Source of the DNA: an uncultured Campylobacter sp. | GTDB taxonomy: Bacteria; Campylobacterota; Campylobacteria; Campylobacterales; Campylobacteraceae | DNA: 64,000 nucleotides | Direction: 5' to 3' | NCBI RefSeq assembly: GCF_937959485.1 | Contig: NZ_CALGPY010000007.1 | Span: 1-64,000, forward strand | Shown: piece by piece, positions 7,445 to 16,728 of the stretch | Layout of the letters: every line of letters starts with the position of its first letter | How positions within the stretch are numbered: position 1 is the stretch's first letter | Notes under the pieces: model-generated | The model's database searches: none | Told to the model about the DNA's origin: nothing | Seen by the model: the letters and a program-made list of their open reading frames with translations, nothing else | Position numbers and translations under genes: made by a program

Positions 7445-8959
7445 GTGGGTGCGAAAATTAAGGCAGACGAAATCAGCAGCATAATCAAAGAGCGAATCGA
7501 AAATTTCGATCTTAGCGTTGATATCGAAGAAACCGGTAAGGTCGTTTCGGTCGCAGACGGCGTTGCTAATGTTTACGGCTTAAAAAACGTAATGGCTAAC
7601 GAGATGGTCGAATTCGAAAACGGAGCTCGTGGTATCGCGTTAAATTTAGAGGATAGCAGCGTCGGTATCGTTATTTTAGGCGATACTAGCGGCATAAACG
7701 AGGGAAGCAGCGTAAAAAGACTGGGTAAGCTTTTGCGCGTTCCGGTAGGTGATGCATTAATCGGTCGCGTGGTAAACGCTCTAGGCGAACCGATCGACGG
7801 CAAAGGCGCGATAGAGACCAGCGATACTAGATTTGTCGAAGAAAAGGCTAAAGGCATCATGGCTCGTAAATCCGTTCACGAGCCACTTCAAACCGGCCTT
7901 AAGGCGATCGACGCGCTAGTGCCGATCGGCCGCGGACAGCGCGAGCTCATCATCGGCGACCGCCAAACAGGAAAAACCACCGTTGCTGTTGATACCATCA
8001 TCAATCAAAAGGGCCAAGACGTCATCTGCATATATGTAGCAATCGGTCAGAAACAATCCACCGTCGCACAAGTCGTTAAAAAGCTTGAAGAGTACGGTGC
8101 GATGGATTATACGATCGTAGTTGCGGCGGGTGCTAGCGAGGCGGCTGCACTTCAATACTTGGCGCCATATTCGGGCTGCACTATGGGCGAGTATTTCAGA
8201 GATAACTCCCGCCACGCGCTTATCATCTACGATGATCTTAGCAAGCACGCGGTTGCTTATCGCGAGATGTCGCTTATCTTGCGCCGTCCACCGGGACGCG
8301 AGGCGTATCCTGGCGACGTATTCTACCTGCACTCTCGTTTGCTTGAGCGTGCTAGTAAGCTAAGCGATGCACTCGGTGCAGGTAGCCTAACGGCGCTTCC
8401 TATCATCGAGACGCAAGCAGGCGACGTTTCGGCATATATCCCTACAAACGTTATCTCCATCACCGATGGTCAAATTTTCCTAGAATCTGGTCTATTTAAC
8501 TCAGGAATTCGTCCTGCGATCAACGTAGGTCTTTCGGTTAGCCGCGTCGGCGGTTCCGCGCAGATTAAAGCGATCAAAAAGGTCTCAGGAACCTTGCGCC
8601 TAGATCTAGCTCAATACCGTGAGCTTCAGGCGTTTGCGCAGTTTGCGAGCGATTTGGACGAGAGCAGCCGTAAGCAGCTGGATCGCGGACAAAGAATGGT
8701 CGAAATTTTAAAACAGCCTCCTTATTCGCCGCTTCCGGTCGAAAATCAAGTGGTCATCATCTTTGCAGGAAGCCGCGGATTTTTAGACGACGTGCCTACG
8801 AGCTCAATTGGTAAATTCGAAGCTGAGCTCTATCCGTATATCGAGGCAAAATATCCTGAAATTTTTGAAGAAATTAGAAGTAAAAAGACCATCGAGAAGG
8901 ATTTGGAAGAAAATTTAATCAAGGCTCTAAATGACTTTAAAGCGACCTTCGCCGCTTAA
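7445..8959 (+). CDS. atpA: F0F1 ATP synthase subunit alpha
   Basis: Non-catalytic nucleotide-binding subunit of F1. GTG start with AAAGGAG 6 bases upstream. Seen: the beta-barrel start ([16 protein letters not shown]-like sequence), P-loop GDRQTGKTT (about residues 170-178), the [26 protein letters not shown]-type region (about 280-305) and the alpha signature [14 protein letters not shown] (about 360). 504 residues, standard. The sequence is highly conserved and G+C rich relative to the stalk genes. Confidence 0.99.
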   Translation: [504 protein letters not shown]

Positions 8960-8971
8960 AAAGGCTAAATT

Positions 8972-9880
8972 ATGGCAAATTTAAAGGATATAAAGCTACA
9001 GATCAAGAGCGTCAGAAATACGGAGAAGACTACCAAAGCTATGAAGCTGGTCTCCAACGTCAAGCTTAAAAATACTAAAGAGGCGGCGATGCGCTCGCGT
9101 GCTTATGCGGTGAAGATTAACGAGGTCTTGGGTGAAATTTCTGCGCGCGTTAAAAATTACGTAGGCAATAATTCAGGCAACGACGAAAAACTTAGAATTT
9201 TTGATACCACTCGAGAGGTAAAGGTGGTTGATTTGCTGTTTATCACCGCAGATAAAGGGCTTTGCGGCGGTTTTAATATCAACACCATCAAAAAGATCAA
9301 AGCTTTGATCGAGGAGCTTAAAGCGAAAAAGATCAAGGTTCGTCTTCGCGCCGTCGGCAAAAAGGGGATAGAGTATTTTGATTTTCAAGGCGTTGAGCTT
9401 TTGGAGCGATATATCGGCGTCAGCTCATCTCCATCGTCTGAGAAAGCTAACGAAATCGTCCAAGCCGCAGTTAAGGACTTTAACGAAGGCAAAACCGATG
9501 AAGTCATACTCGTCCACAATGGCTATTTGAATATGATTACTCAAGAGATGCGGGTAAATACGTTGGTGCCGATCGGTGAGCCTGCAATTAGTGAGGATGC
9601 TTTAAAAACATCTACATTGGAAGTAGAGGTTGAAAGTCCTGAGGATGAAGAAACATTGATGCTAAATTTAATCCAGAGCTATCTTAGCTACAGCATGTAT
9701 TACGCGCTTATTGACTCTTTGGCGGCGGAGCATTGCTCGAGAATGAATGCGATGGAGAATGCGACAAATAACGCCAAAGAACGCGTATCGCAGTTAAATT
9801 TAGCATATAACAAAGCCAGACAAGGCTCTATCACGACCGAGCTTATCGAGATCATAAGCGGCGTCGAATCAATGAAATGA
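8972..9880 (+). CDS. atpG: F0F1 ATP synthase subunit gamma
   Basis: Central rotor shaft of F1. Conserved N-terminal helix (IKLQIKSVRNTEKTTKAMKL), the TADKGLCGGFN motif (about residues 92-102), and a C-terminal helix with HCSRMNAMENATNNA and ELIEIISGVESM. 302 residues; slightly longer than the E. coli protein but normal for the group. Its 3' end overlaps the first in-frame ATG of atpD. Confidence 0.98.
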   Translation: MANLKDIKLQIKSVRNTEKTTKAMKLVSNVKLKNTKEAAMRSRAYAVKINEVLGEISARVKNYVGNNSGNDEKLRIFDTTREVKVVDLLFITADKGLCGGFNINTIKKIKALIEELKAKKIKVRLRAVGKKGIEYFDFQGVELLERYIGVSSSPSSEKANEIVQAAVKDFNEGKTDEVILVHNGYLNMITQEMRVNTLVPIGEPAISEDALKTSTLEVEVESPEDEETLMLNLIQSYLSYSMYYALIDSLAAEHCSRMNAMENATNNAKERVSQLNLAYNKARQGSITTELIEIISGVESMK

Positions 9881-9891
9881 AAGGAAAACGG

Positions 9892-11289
9892 ATGAAAGGA
9901 ATAATCTCTCAGGTAATGGGTCCGGTAGTCGACGTCGATTTTAAGGACTACTTGCCGAAGATCAATGAAGCCGTCGAGGTAAAATTTGAAGTAGAAGGTA
10001 GCCAAAGAAGGCTTATTTTGGAAGTAGCCGCGCACCTTGGAGACAATCGCGTTCGCACGATCGCTATGGATATGAGCGACGGACTGAGGCGAGGACTTGA
10101 GGCCGTCGCTTTGGGCGCGCCTATTACGGTGCCGGTGGGCGAGAAGGTCTTGGGTAGAATTTTTAACGTCACGGGCGATCTGATCGACGAGGGCGAGGAT
10201 GAGAAATTTGAAACCCGCTGGTCCATTCACAGAGATCCGCCTAGCTTTGAAAATCAAAGCACGAAGAGCGAAATTTTTGAAACCGGCATTAAGGTAGTCG
10301 ATCTGCTCGCCCCTTACGCAAAGGGCGGTAAGGTAGGACTATTCGGCGGTGCTGGCGTCGGTAAGACCGTTATCATCATGGAGCTGATTCACAACGTCGC
10401 TTTCAAACACAGCGGTTACTCCGTATTTGCTGGCGTCGGCGAGCGAACGAGAGAGGGAAATGACCTTTATAACGAGATGAAAGAATCGGGCGTTTTGGAT
10501 AAAGTCGCCTTGACCTATGGTCAGATGAATGAGCCGCCGGGTGCGAGAAACCGTATCGCGCTAACCGGTCTTACGATGGCCGAGTATTTCCGCGACGAGC
10601 TTGGGCTTGACGTTTTGATGTTTATTGACAATATCTTCCGCTTCTCGCAGTCGGGTTCGGAGATGTCCGCGCTTTTAGGAAGAATTCCATCTGCGGTCGG
10701 CTATCAGCCTACACTTGCTAGCGAAATGGGTAAACTGCAAGAGCGAATTACTTCTACTAAAAAGGGCTCCATCACCTCCGTTCAGGCCGTTTACGTGCCC
10801 GCGGACGACCTTACCGACCCTGCGCCTGCGACCGTTTTTGCGCACCTTGATGCGACGACCGTTTTAAACAGAGCGATTGCCGAAAAAGGAATTTATCCTG
10901 CCGTTGACCCACTTGATTCGACCTCAAGAATGCTTGATCCGCAAATCATCGGTGAGGAGCATTACAAGGTCGCTCGCGGCGTTCAAGCGGTACTTCAAAA
11001 ATATAAAGACTTGCAAGATATCATCGCGATTTTGGGTATGGATGAGCTTAGCGAAGAGGACAAGCTCGTAGTCGAGCGCGCTAGAAAGATCGAGCGCTAT
11101 CTATCTCAGCCGTTTTTCGTAGCCGAGGTATTTACCGGAAGTCCGGGCAAATATATTTCGCTAGAGGAAACTATCGCCGGCTTTAAGGGAATTTTAGAGG
11201 GCAAATACGACGATCTGCCGGAGAATGCCTTTTATATGGTGGGAAATATCGACGAGGTAGTGGCAAAAGCTGAAAAGATGAAAGCATAG
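9892..11289 (+). CDS. atpD: F0F1 ATP synthase subunit beta
   Basis: Catalytic subunit of F1. P-loop GGAGVGKT (about residues 150-157), the VGERTREGNDLY region with the catalytic Glu, MLLFIDN-type Walker B (DVLMFIDNIFRF), and the signature PSAVGYQPTLA. An in-frame ATG at 9877 would overlap atpG by 4 bases, but AAAGGAAAA sits 7 bases before the ATG at 9892 and the protein then begins MKGIISQVMGPVVDVDF, the usual N-terminus, so 9892 is preferred (465 residues). Confidence 0.98.
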   Translation: MKGIISQVMGPVVDVDFKDYLPKINEAVEVKFEVEGSQRRLILEVAAHLGDNRVRTIAMDMSDGLRRGLEAVALGAPITVPVGEKVLGRIFNVTGDLIDEGEDEKFETRWSIHRDPPSFENQSTKSEIFETGIKVVDLLAPYAKGGKVGLFGGAGVGKTVIIMELIHNVAFKHSGYSVFAGVGERTREGNDLYNEMKESGVLDKVALTYGQMNEPPGARNRIALTGLTMAEYFRDELGLDVLMFIDNIFRFSQSGSEMSALLGRIPSAVGYQPTLASEMGKLQERITSTKKGSITSVQAVYVPADDLTDPAPATVFAHLDATTVLNRAIAEKGIYPAVDPLDSTSRMLDPQIIGEEHYKVARGVQAVLQKYKDLQDIIAILGMDELSEEDKLVVERARKIERYLSQPFFVAEVFTGSPGKYISLEETIAGFKGILEGKYDDLPENAFYMVGNIDEVVAKAEKMKA

Positions 11290-11299
11290 GAATTTTAAG

Positions 11300-11704
11300 A
11301 TGAAAGAATTTTTGCTTTTAGATATCGTTACGCCCGAAGGGATGGTCTTTTCGGGCGAAGTCAAATCCGTCCAACTCCCCGGCATTACTGGCGAAATGGG
11401 TATTTTGCCGGGGCATGCGAGCTTGCTAACGGGACTTAAAGACAAAAGTGAAGGTGGCGTCGTCGAGATCGTGGATAAAGACGGCAAAAAGCAGCTTGTT
11501 TTGGTAAATGACGGATTTTTGGAAGTTACCGAAGAAAAAACTACTATCCTAGCCACTCAAGCCGTGGCTATCGGAGGCAATAGCGAAAGCGCCGTAGCGA
11601 AGTCTTTGCAACGCGCCAAAGATATGCTTGCGTCTATTAGCTCCGATGCGGCAAATTCCGCAGCAATCATGGCTAGAGTCGACGAATTCGCAAGGCAAAG
11701 TTAA
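11300..11704 (+). CDS. atpC: F0F1 ATP synthase subunit epsilon
   Basis: Regulatory epsilon subunit at the foot of the rotor. The N-terminal beta-sandwich is clear (LDIVTPEGMVFSGEVKSV, LPGITGEMGILPGHA), followed by a short C-terminal helical pair (SLQRAKDMLASISSDAA). 134 residues. Last gene of the ATP synthase operon. tolQ starts 3 bases after its stop, so the two operons are probably co-transcribed, as in C. jejuni. Confidence 0.96.
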   Translation: MKEFLLLDIVTPEGMVFSGEVKSVQLPGITGEMGILPGHASLLTGLKDKSEGGVVEIVDKDGKKQLVLVNDGFLEVTEEKTTILATQAVAIGGNSESAVAKSLQRAKDMLASISSDAANSAAIMARVDEFARQS

Positions 11705-11707
11705 ATT

Positions 11708-12283
11708 ATGCTAGATCTAATTTTAAGTTATTTTACGAGAAGCACGTTTATTACGATATTCGTGCTTTCTTGGTTATCCATTTATTTTATCGTCACTTTT
11801 ACGATTTTGATCTCCAGATTTGTAGGGCTTAGTGCGTGGCAACACCGCGAAGCAAAGGCACTCGAATCCTTGCTGATGGGCGGTAGGATTTCGCTTTCGG
11901 GCTCTATTTTTCAAAAAGTAAATACCGATAAAATTTCAAAAGAAGCCTTGGAAATTTATAAAGGCAAAGCCGAACGCGACTCCACTAGCGGACTTACTTG
12001 GCTATCTATCGTCGCCTCTACTTCGCCGTTTATTGGGCTATTCGGTACGGTTGTTAGCATACTTCACACATTTTCCAAGCTTGGCGGCGGAAATTCCGGC
12101 ATCGACACCATTGCTCCTGCGATCAGCGAGGCGCTGGTTGCCACAGGATGTGGAATTTTTGTAGCGATCCCCGCATACACCTTTAGCTTACTTATAAAAC
12201 GCAAAGCATACGAAGTTATGAGCATTATAAATCGTACAGCAGATATTTTGCTATTTAAAGCAAACACTGGAAAAGCTATTTAA
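11708..12283 (+). CDS. tolQ: TolQ/ExbB-type proton-channel protein
   Basis: MotA/TolQ/ExbB family inner-membrane protein that uses the proton gradient to energise TolA. Three membrane segments: about residues 13-36, 96-118 (the signature TSPFIGLFGTVVSILHTF) and 130-160 (ATGCGIFVAIPAYTFSLL). 191 residues. The gene is followed by tolR, tolA, tolB and pal, which identifies it as TolQ functionally; C. jejuni annotation often calls the same gene exbB. The stop and the tolR start overlap by one base. Confidence 0.92.
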   Translation: MLDLILSYFTRSTFITIFVLSWLSIYFIVTFTILISRFVGLSAWQHREAKALESLLMGGRISLSGSIFQKVNTDKISKEALEIYKGKAERDSTSGLTWLSIVASTSPFIGLFGTVVSILHTFSKLGGGNSGIDTIAPAISEALVATGCGIFVAIPAYTFSLLIKRKAYEVMSIINRTADILLFKANTGKAI

Positions 12284-12681
12284 TGTATAATTTCGACGAA
12301 AATCCAGAGTTAAATATCACTCCGCTCGTCGATATTATGCTTGTTTTGCTAGCGATTTTAATGGTCGCGCAAACGGCGATTATCTACGATGAGAAGATCG
12401 AACTGCCTAGTGGCTCAAAAGTACAGGTTTCGGAAAATACCGCAGAATTCTTGCTTGTGCGTATCGGCGAAGATCGCAAGGTTTATATCGACAAAAGCTC
12501 GATGAGCCTAGCTGAATTCCCGGATAATCTCGTGCTGCTTAAAGGCACCGGCAAGTATAGCTTGGAAAAACCCGTCTATATCCAAGCCGATAAAAGACTC
12601 GTTTACGACGATGTAATGTTTGTTTTAAAGAGCCTAAAGCAAGCGGGTTTTACAAAAGTCGCGCTTCAAACAAATGGCTAA
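12283..12681 (+). CDS. tolR: TolR/ExbD-type protein
   Basis: Partner of TolQ. One N-terminal membrane helix with the conserved proton-path aspartate in LNITPLVDIMLVLLAILMV (about residues 10-28) and a periplasmic domain to the C-terminus (KPVYIQADKRLVYDDVMFVL). 132 residues, normal. It overlaps tolA by 8 bases and tolQ by 1, pointing to tight stoichiometric coupling. Confidence 0.92.
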   Translation: MYNFDENPELNITPLVDIMLVLLAILMVAQTAIIYDEKIELPSGSKVQVSENTAEFLLVRIGEDRKVYIDKSSMSLAEFPDNLVLLKGTGKYSLEKPVYIQADKRLVYDDVMFVLKSLKQAGFTKVALQTNG

Positions 12682-13654
12682 TTATTCAAATTTTACGGAG
12701 GTTAAATACGATAATTTTAAATCGTTTTTAATCGCCCTTTTTGCCTATCTGCTGGTGATTTTTGTTCTTTTATATCAAATTTCAAAGCCACAGGAAAAAT
12801 TTAAAAAATATACTGACAATCCCAACGATTATATGGATGTTACTTTTGATTTCGAAATAGATGATAAACTTCCGTCCGCGCCTGAAATCGCTAAAGAAAC
12901 AAAGCAAGGCGAGTTTGAAAATAAGAATGTGAAGGATGTGCCGGAGGATAAAATTAAGACTACGGCGCAAGTAGTCCCGCCTTCTCCGGTGCAGGCAAAG
13001 CCGAAAGAGCCCGAAAAGCCGAAGGAAGAGCCGAAGCCGGAACCTAAAAAGGACGAGTCTAAAGCTGAGCCCAAAAAAGAGGAGCCCAAGCCTGAGCCTA
13101 AGTTGGAAGATAAACCTTCCGAAAAAGTAGTAGAGAAAAAAGAGGAAGCTAAGCCGGAGCCGAAAAAAGAGGAAAAACCGAGCTTGAGCGATCTTTTTTC
13201 GGATACGACTAAGGACAATAAGAAGCTTGAGGAGAGCGCTAAAGCTAGCGACGCCGTTCAGAGTAACAAAAAGTCCGATAAAGAAACCGCCACCTCTAGT
13301 GCTAAGGATAAAGCGGCATCTAAAAATGCTGTGGTCAAATCCGATAAGCTTGGCGGCAGGACGCAAAGGACGGGCGAGTATAACGCTTATTACGGCGCTA
13401 TCGAGAAGAAGCTTCAAGTTCTATGGAGCAGATATGTGGCAACCGCGAAGGACGACGCAAGGATTAAGATAGTCTTTAGCGCAGATGGGCGAGTAGCGGA
13501 TTATACTATTATAGAGCTGGGGCGAGAGACGGAATTTAACCAGAAGTTGCGAGATTTTTTGGATAATCTATCGACTCAGAGTTTCCCGAAATCTCCCGAC
13601 GGAGCGTCGCACGAGATTGATACTAGGATGTCCGACGTAATGAAGACAAATTAG
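12674..13654 (+). CDS. tolA: TolA-like (TonB C-terminal) envelope-spanning protein
   Basis: A single N-terminal membrane helix (about residues 17-37) anchors the protein. It is followed by a long Lys/Glu/Pro-rich stretch (about 95-180, repeats such as PKPEPKKDE) that would span the periplasm, a Ser/Lys/Ala-rich linker and a C-terminal TolA/TonB-like domain (about 235-326: AIEKKLQVLWSRYV, IVFSADGRVADYTI). Together with TolQR, TolB and Pal it maintains outer-membrane attachment during division. The next gene encodes a free-standing protein resembling the C-terminal domain. Confidence 0.88.
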   Translation: MANYSNFTEVKYDNFKSFLIALFAYLLVIFVLLYQISKPQEKFKKYTDNPNDYMDVTFDFEIDDKLPSAPEIAKETKQGEFENKNVKDVPEDKIKTTAQVVPPSPVQAKPKEPEKPKEEPKPEPKKDESKAEPKKEEPKPEPKLEDKPSEKVVEKKEEAKPEPKKEEKPSLSDLFSDTTKDNKKLEESAKASDAVQSNKKSDKETATSSAKDKAASKNAVVKSDKLGGRTQRTGEYNAYYGAIEKKLQVLWSRYVATAKDDARIKIVFSADGRVADYTIIELGRETEFNQKLRDFLDNLSTQSFPKSPDGASHEIDTRMSDVMKTN

Positions 13655-13672
13655 AATTTGTAAGGGAAAAAA

Positions 13673-14086
13673 GTGAAGAGACTTTTTTGTATTTTTGCCT
13701 TTTGCTGTATGCTTTTTGCAGAAGATGTGGATTCTGCTAAAAATTCTACCTCTTCAAATTTAAACACCGAAATTCAAAATTCCTATAAAATTAAAATTTA
13801 TTATAATGATGTTAAAAAGCAGCTGGGTTATTTGTGGTGGGCGCAAAAAATGACTCCTGCTGAAGGCAGCGTGCTACTCAACGTAAGCTTAAGTGCTGAT
13901 GGGAAAGTTATTGATTATAGCACAGATTATTTGGAGGGGGATGAAATATTCCGCAAAAAACTTAAGAACTTTTTGGTGAGGCTTTCGGAACAACGCTTTG
14001 TAAAAGCGCCAGACAATAAGCCTCGTAAATTTGCGATTTTTTTAAAATATAATGTTAAATCAGATCAAATTAAGGAGAAAAGATGA
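13673..14086 (+). CDS. Exported stand-alone TolA C-terminal-like domain protein
   Basis: A 137-residue protein starting at GTG with AAGGGAAAA upstream. It has a signal peptide (MKRLFCIFAFCCMLFAED) and a domain that aligns by eye with the C-terminus of the preceding TolA: YYNDVKKQLGYLW against YYGAIEKKLQVLW, VSLSADGKVIDYS against IVFSADGRVADYT, and FRKKLKNFLVRLSEQRF against FNQKLRDFLDNLSTQSF. There is no membrane anchor and no proline-rich linker. It overlaps tolB by 4 bases. Probably a local duplicate of the TolA tip that became a soluble periplasmic protein; its role is not known to me. Confidence 0.75.
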   Translation: MKRLFCIFAFCCMLFAEDVDSAKNSTSSNLNTEIQNSYKIKIYYNDVKKQLGYLWWAQKMTPAEGSVLLNVSLSADGKVIDYSTDYLEGDEIFRKKLKNFLVRLSEQRFVKAPDNKPRKFAIFLKYNVKSDQIKEKR

Positions 14087-15330
14087 AGAAACTACTTTTG
14101 ATTCTTGCATTTTGTAGTAGCATTTTCGCGGCAGATGCGACTATGTCTATCGTAAACGAAGGGGTAAATCTCCCTAAAATCGTTGTTCAGGATGCATCGA
14201 ACCTTGCAAATTCAGAATTTGGCAACAAATTCTTTAAACTTATGGTGGGCGATCTAAAGGTCGGCGCGACTTTTGAAGTCAGTGACGAGTATCTACAAAG
14301 CAGCTATGATGCGGGCGCTTCCGATAATCTAGGCTCTAGCGGTGCCGCTCTGATCGTGCGCTACGCGGTAAGTGATAAAAGCTCGCCGATGAGCCTAAAA
14401 GCCAAAGTGCTCGAGGCGAACAGCGGCAGGGTGATGTACGAGAAGAGCTTTACGCTTTCAAATGCCGAGAAATATCCGTTTTTAGCCCATATGGCGGTAT
14501 CTGAGATCGTCAAGCAGCTAGGGTACTCAAACGTCGATTGGATGAAGGAGATGATTTTGCTATCGCGCTACACTTCGACGCGTGAGAGCGAGATCATGGT
14601 GGCTGATTATACGCTTACCTATCAGCAGGTGGTGCTTCGCGGCGGATTAAATATCTTCCCTAAATGGGCAAGCGCGGCGCAGAACGAATTTTATTATACC
14701 TACTATGTCAATAAAAATACCCCTGCTATCTATAAATTTAATCTATCCAACGGTAGCAAGAGTAAAATTTTTACCGGTCACGGCATGACAATAGCTTCAG
14801 ATGTAAGCGCCGACGGCAGAAAGCTTTTAATCACTAATGCGCCTAAAGATCAACCCGATATTTATTTATATGATATAGCCTCGGGCAGCGCTAAGCAAAT
14901 TACAGATTACGCTGGCATTGATGTAAATGGAAATTTTATCGACGGCGATTCGCGCGTGGCTTTTGTGAGCGATCGTTTAGGTTATCCGAACGTATTTGCC
15001 ACTAGCATAAACGGCGGCAACGTTCAGCAGCTCGTCTATCACGGCAAAAATAATAACTCCATCAGCACAAATGGTAATTATGTTACTTACTCTAGTCGCG
15101 ACGGCGGGGGCGGATTTAATATATATTTAATCTCAACTCAAACCGATATGATTCGCCAGTTAACGGCTAGCGGCAAAAATATGTTTCCTAGATTTTCTAG
15201 CGATGGCGGCAGCATTATGTTTATCAAGCAAGACGGCAGCGGAAGCTCGGTAGGTATTATCAGAGTTAATGAGAATAAAAGTTTCCAATTTCCGTTAAGA
15301 GTGGGTAAAATTCAATCGGTTGATTGGTAA
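14083..15330 (+). CDS. tolB: Tol-Pal translocation protein TolB
   Basis: Periplasmic beta-propeller that binds Pal and TolA. Signal peptide (MKKLLLILAFCSSIFAAD), an N-terminal domain (about 25-150) and a C-terminal propeller with repeated SADGRKLLITNAP, YLYDIASGSAKQITDY and SDRLGYPNVFATSING-type blades. 415 residues, normal. Coupled by 4 bases to the preceding gene and 55 bases ahead of pal. Confidence 0.95.
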   Translation: MKKLLLILAFCSSIFAADATMSIVNEGVNLPKIVVQDASNLANSEFGNKFFKLMVGDLKVGATFEVSDEYLQSSYDAGASDNLGSSGAALIVRYAVSDKSSPMSLKAKVLEANSGRVMYEKSFTLSNAEKYPFLAHMAVSEIVKQLGYSNVDWMKEMILLSRYTSTRESEIMVADYTLTYQQVVLRGGLNIFPKWASAAQNEFYYTYYVNKNTPAIYKFNLSNGSKSKIFTGHGMTIASDVSADGRKLLITNAPKDQPDIYLYDIASGSAKQITDYAGIDVNGNFIDGDSRVAFVSDRLGYPNVFATSINGGNVQQLVYHGKNNNSISTNGNYVTYSSRDGGGGFNIYLISTQTDMIRQLTASGKNMFPRFSSDGGSIMFIKQDGSGSSVGIIRVNENKSFQFPLRVGKIQSVDW

Positions 15331-15350
15331 AATATTAAAAAATCTCGTGA

Positions 15351-15356
15351 TATAAT
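15351..15356 (+). promoter_or_regulatory. -10 box for pal
   Basis: TATAAT preceded by GTGA (a TGnTATAAT-like extended box), 30 bases before the pal start and inside the tolB-pal gap. It would give pal, an abundant lipoprotein, its own promoter. Confidence 0.5.
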
Positions 15357-15385
15357 GACTTCAATTTTTTTTGAAAGGATAGAAA

Positions 15386-15859
15386 ATGAAACATTTAGTT
15401 TTATCTTCGATAGCAGTTGCTGCTCTACTATTGAGCGGTTGTTCTAAAAAGACCCCAGAGGCCGATACTACAAGTACAAGTGATGCAGATAGACTAGCTG
15501 CTTTGGCATCTCAGATCCAAAGTGAAGTTGGCACTGTTTATTTCGACTTTGATAAATTTAATATTAGAGCCGATCAACAAGGCACAATCAATAATAACGC
15601 AGCTCTATTCAACCAAGCAGGCGCAGAGTCTCTAACTGTTAAAGTTGAGGGTAACTGCGATGAGTGGGGTTCTGATGAGTACAACTATGCTCTTGGTCTA
15701 AAGAGAGCTACTGCAGCTAAAGACGCATTGGTTGCTCAAGGCGTAAATGAGAGCAGAATTTCCGTAGTAAGCTACGGCGAGAGCAATATGGCTTGCACAG
15801 AGCATTCTAAAGAGTGCGACGCTCAAAACAGACGCGACGAATTCAAAGTTGGATTCTAA
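15386..15859 (+). CDS. pal: Peptidoglycan-associated lipoprotein Pal
   Basis: Outer-membrane lipoprotein that binds peptidoglycan and TolB. Signal peptide with lipobox LLLSGC (Cys at about residue 19), a short linker, then the OmpA-like domain: VYFDFDKFNIR, VEGNCDEWGSDEYNYALGLK and the closing NRRDEFKVGF. 157 residues, typical. Good AAAGGA upstream. Confidence 0.97.
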   Translation: MKHLVLSSIAVAALLLSGCSKKTPEADTTSTSDADRLAALASQIQSEVGTVYFDFDKFNIRADQQGTINNNAALFNQAGAESLTVKVEGNCDEWGSDEYNYALGLKRATAAKDALVAQGVNESRISVVSYGESNMACTEHSKECDAQNRRDEFKVGF

Positions 15860-15860
15860 T

Positions 15861-16679
15861 TTGAAATTTAAAAATTTCACGGTGGCAGCTCTTTTGGGAG
15901 CTGCCACTTTTTTAAATGCAGAAACTTCTGCATTTGATGCTGGCAATATTGATTCAGGCAGCTCTTACGGACTAACTGAAAACGAGCAGGTATTGCGTGA
16001 CAATCGCAAGCGTATAAGCGAGATGCAAACTAGCGTAGATAATACACGCGAGAGCGTCGAAGGTTTGCGAAGTGTCCTTGAAGGAACAAATTCTAAAATT
16101 TCGAACCTGGAAAACAGGGTAGCGGATCTAGAAATTCGCGCTACCGGCAAAAGCCAAGGCAGCAGCGAGCTAGATCAGATGAAACGAGACATTGCTACTA
16201 TAAAAGCTCAAATCGCGGAGATCAATAAAAAATTAGGTAGCGGCGGCAGCGTAAAAAAAAACGCTGAATTAGACGCAGCCACTGCTCCGGCTCCCGCTAG
16301 CACAAAAACAGATTCCGATTTTAAATCAAAAGATCAGGCTTCGGTGTTGAAAGAGGCCGATGCTTTATATGCTAAAAAAGACTATTCCGGCGCAAAAGAG
16401 CGCTACACCCATCTAGTATCCAAAAATTACAAGCCAGCGAAGGCAAACTATATGCTGGGCGAAATTTCATATTTTTCCGGCTCATACGCAGAAGCGATAA
16501 ACTATTACAAAAAGAGCATCTCGCACAACGAGAGCCAAGACTACACCCCAAAGCTCCTCTATCACACCGCGATCAGCTTCGATAAGATCGGCGATAAAGA
16601 CAGCGCAGATAAATTCTACAAAGCGCTAAAGGCTTCATATCCGGACTCCAAAGAAGCCAAAGCCGCGCCCACTAGATAA
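15861..16679 (+). CDS. cpoB: Tol-Pal associated periplasmic protein CpoB (YbgF)
   Basis: CpoB coordinates cell-wall synthesis with outer-membrane constriction in E. coli. Here: signal peptide (LKFKNFTVAALLGAATFLNA), an N-terminal coiled coil (about 40-125) that would trimerise, a Ser/Ala/Pro linker, and C-terminal TPR repeats (AKKDYSGAKERYTHLVSKN, YFSGSYAEAINYYKKSI). TTG at 15861 is chosen because it gives a clean signal peptide; an in-frame TTG at 15849 would overlap pal by 11 bases. A run of nine A (16253-16261) lies inside the linker. Confidence 0.88.
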   Translation: MKFKNFTVAALLGAATFLNAETSAFDAGNIDSGSSYGLTENEQVLRDNRKRISEMQTSVDNTRESVEGLRSVLEGTNSKISNLENRVADLEIRATGKSQGSSELDQMKRDIATIKAQIAEINKKLGSGGSVKKNAELDAATAPAPASTKTDSDFKSKDQASVLKEADALYAKKDYSGAKERYTHLVSKNYKPAKANYMLGEISYFSGSYAEAINYYKKSISHNESQDYTPKLLYHTAISFDKIGDKDSADKFYKALKASYPDSKEAKAAPTR

Positions 16680-16728
16680 TCTAAATTTAAATACAAACTC
16701 AAAATAAAATTCTAAACAGGAGAAAACT

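Noticed and set aside
9877..9891. Earlier atpD start at 9877
   Set aside because: The Shine-Dalgarno sequence lies between it and the ATG at 9892, which gives the normal N-terminus.
12782..13417. Long open frame on the minus strand of tolA
   Set aside because: Shadow of the Lys/Glu/Pro-rich codons of tolA; Leu/Phe/Arg-rich translation without any domain.
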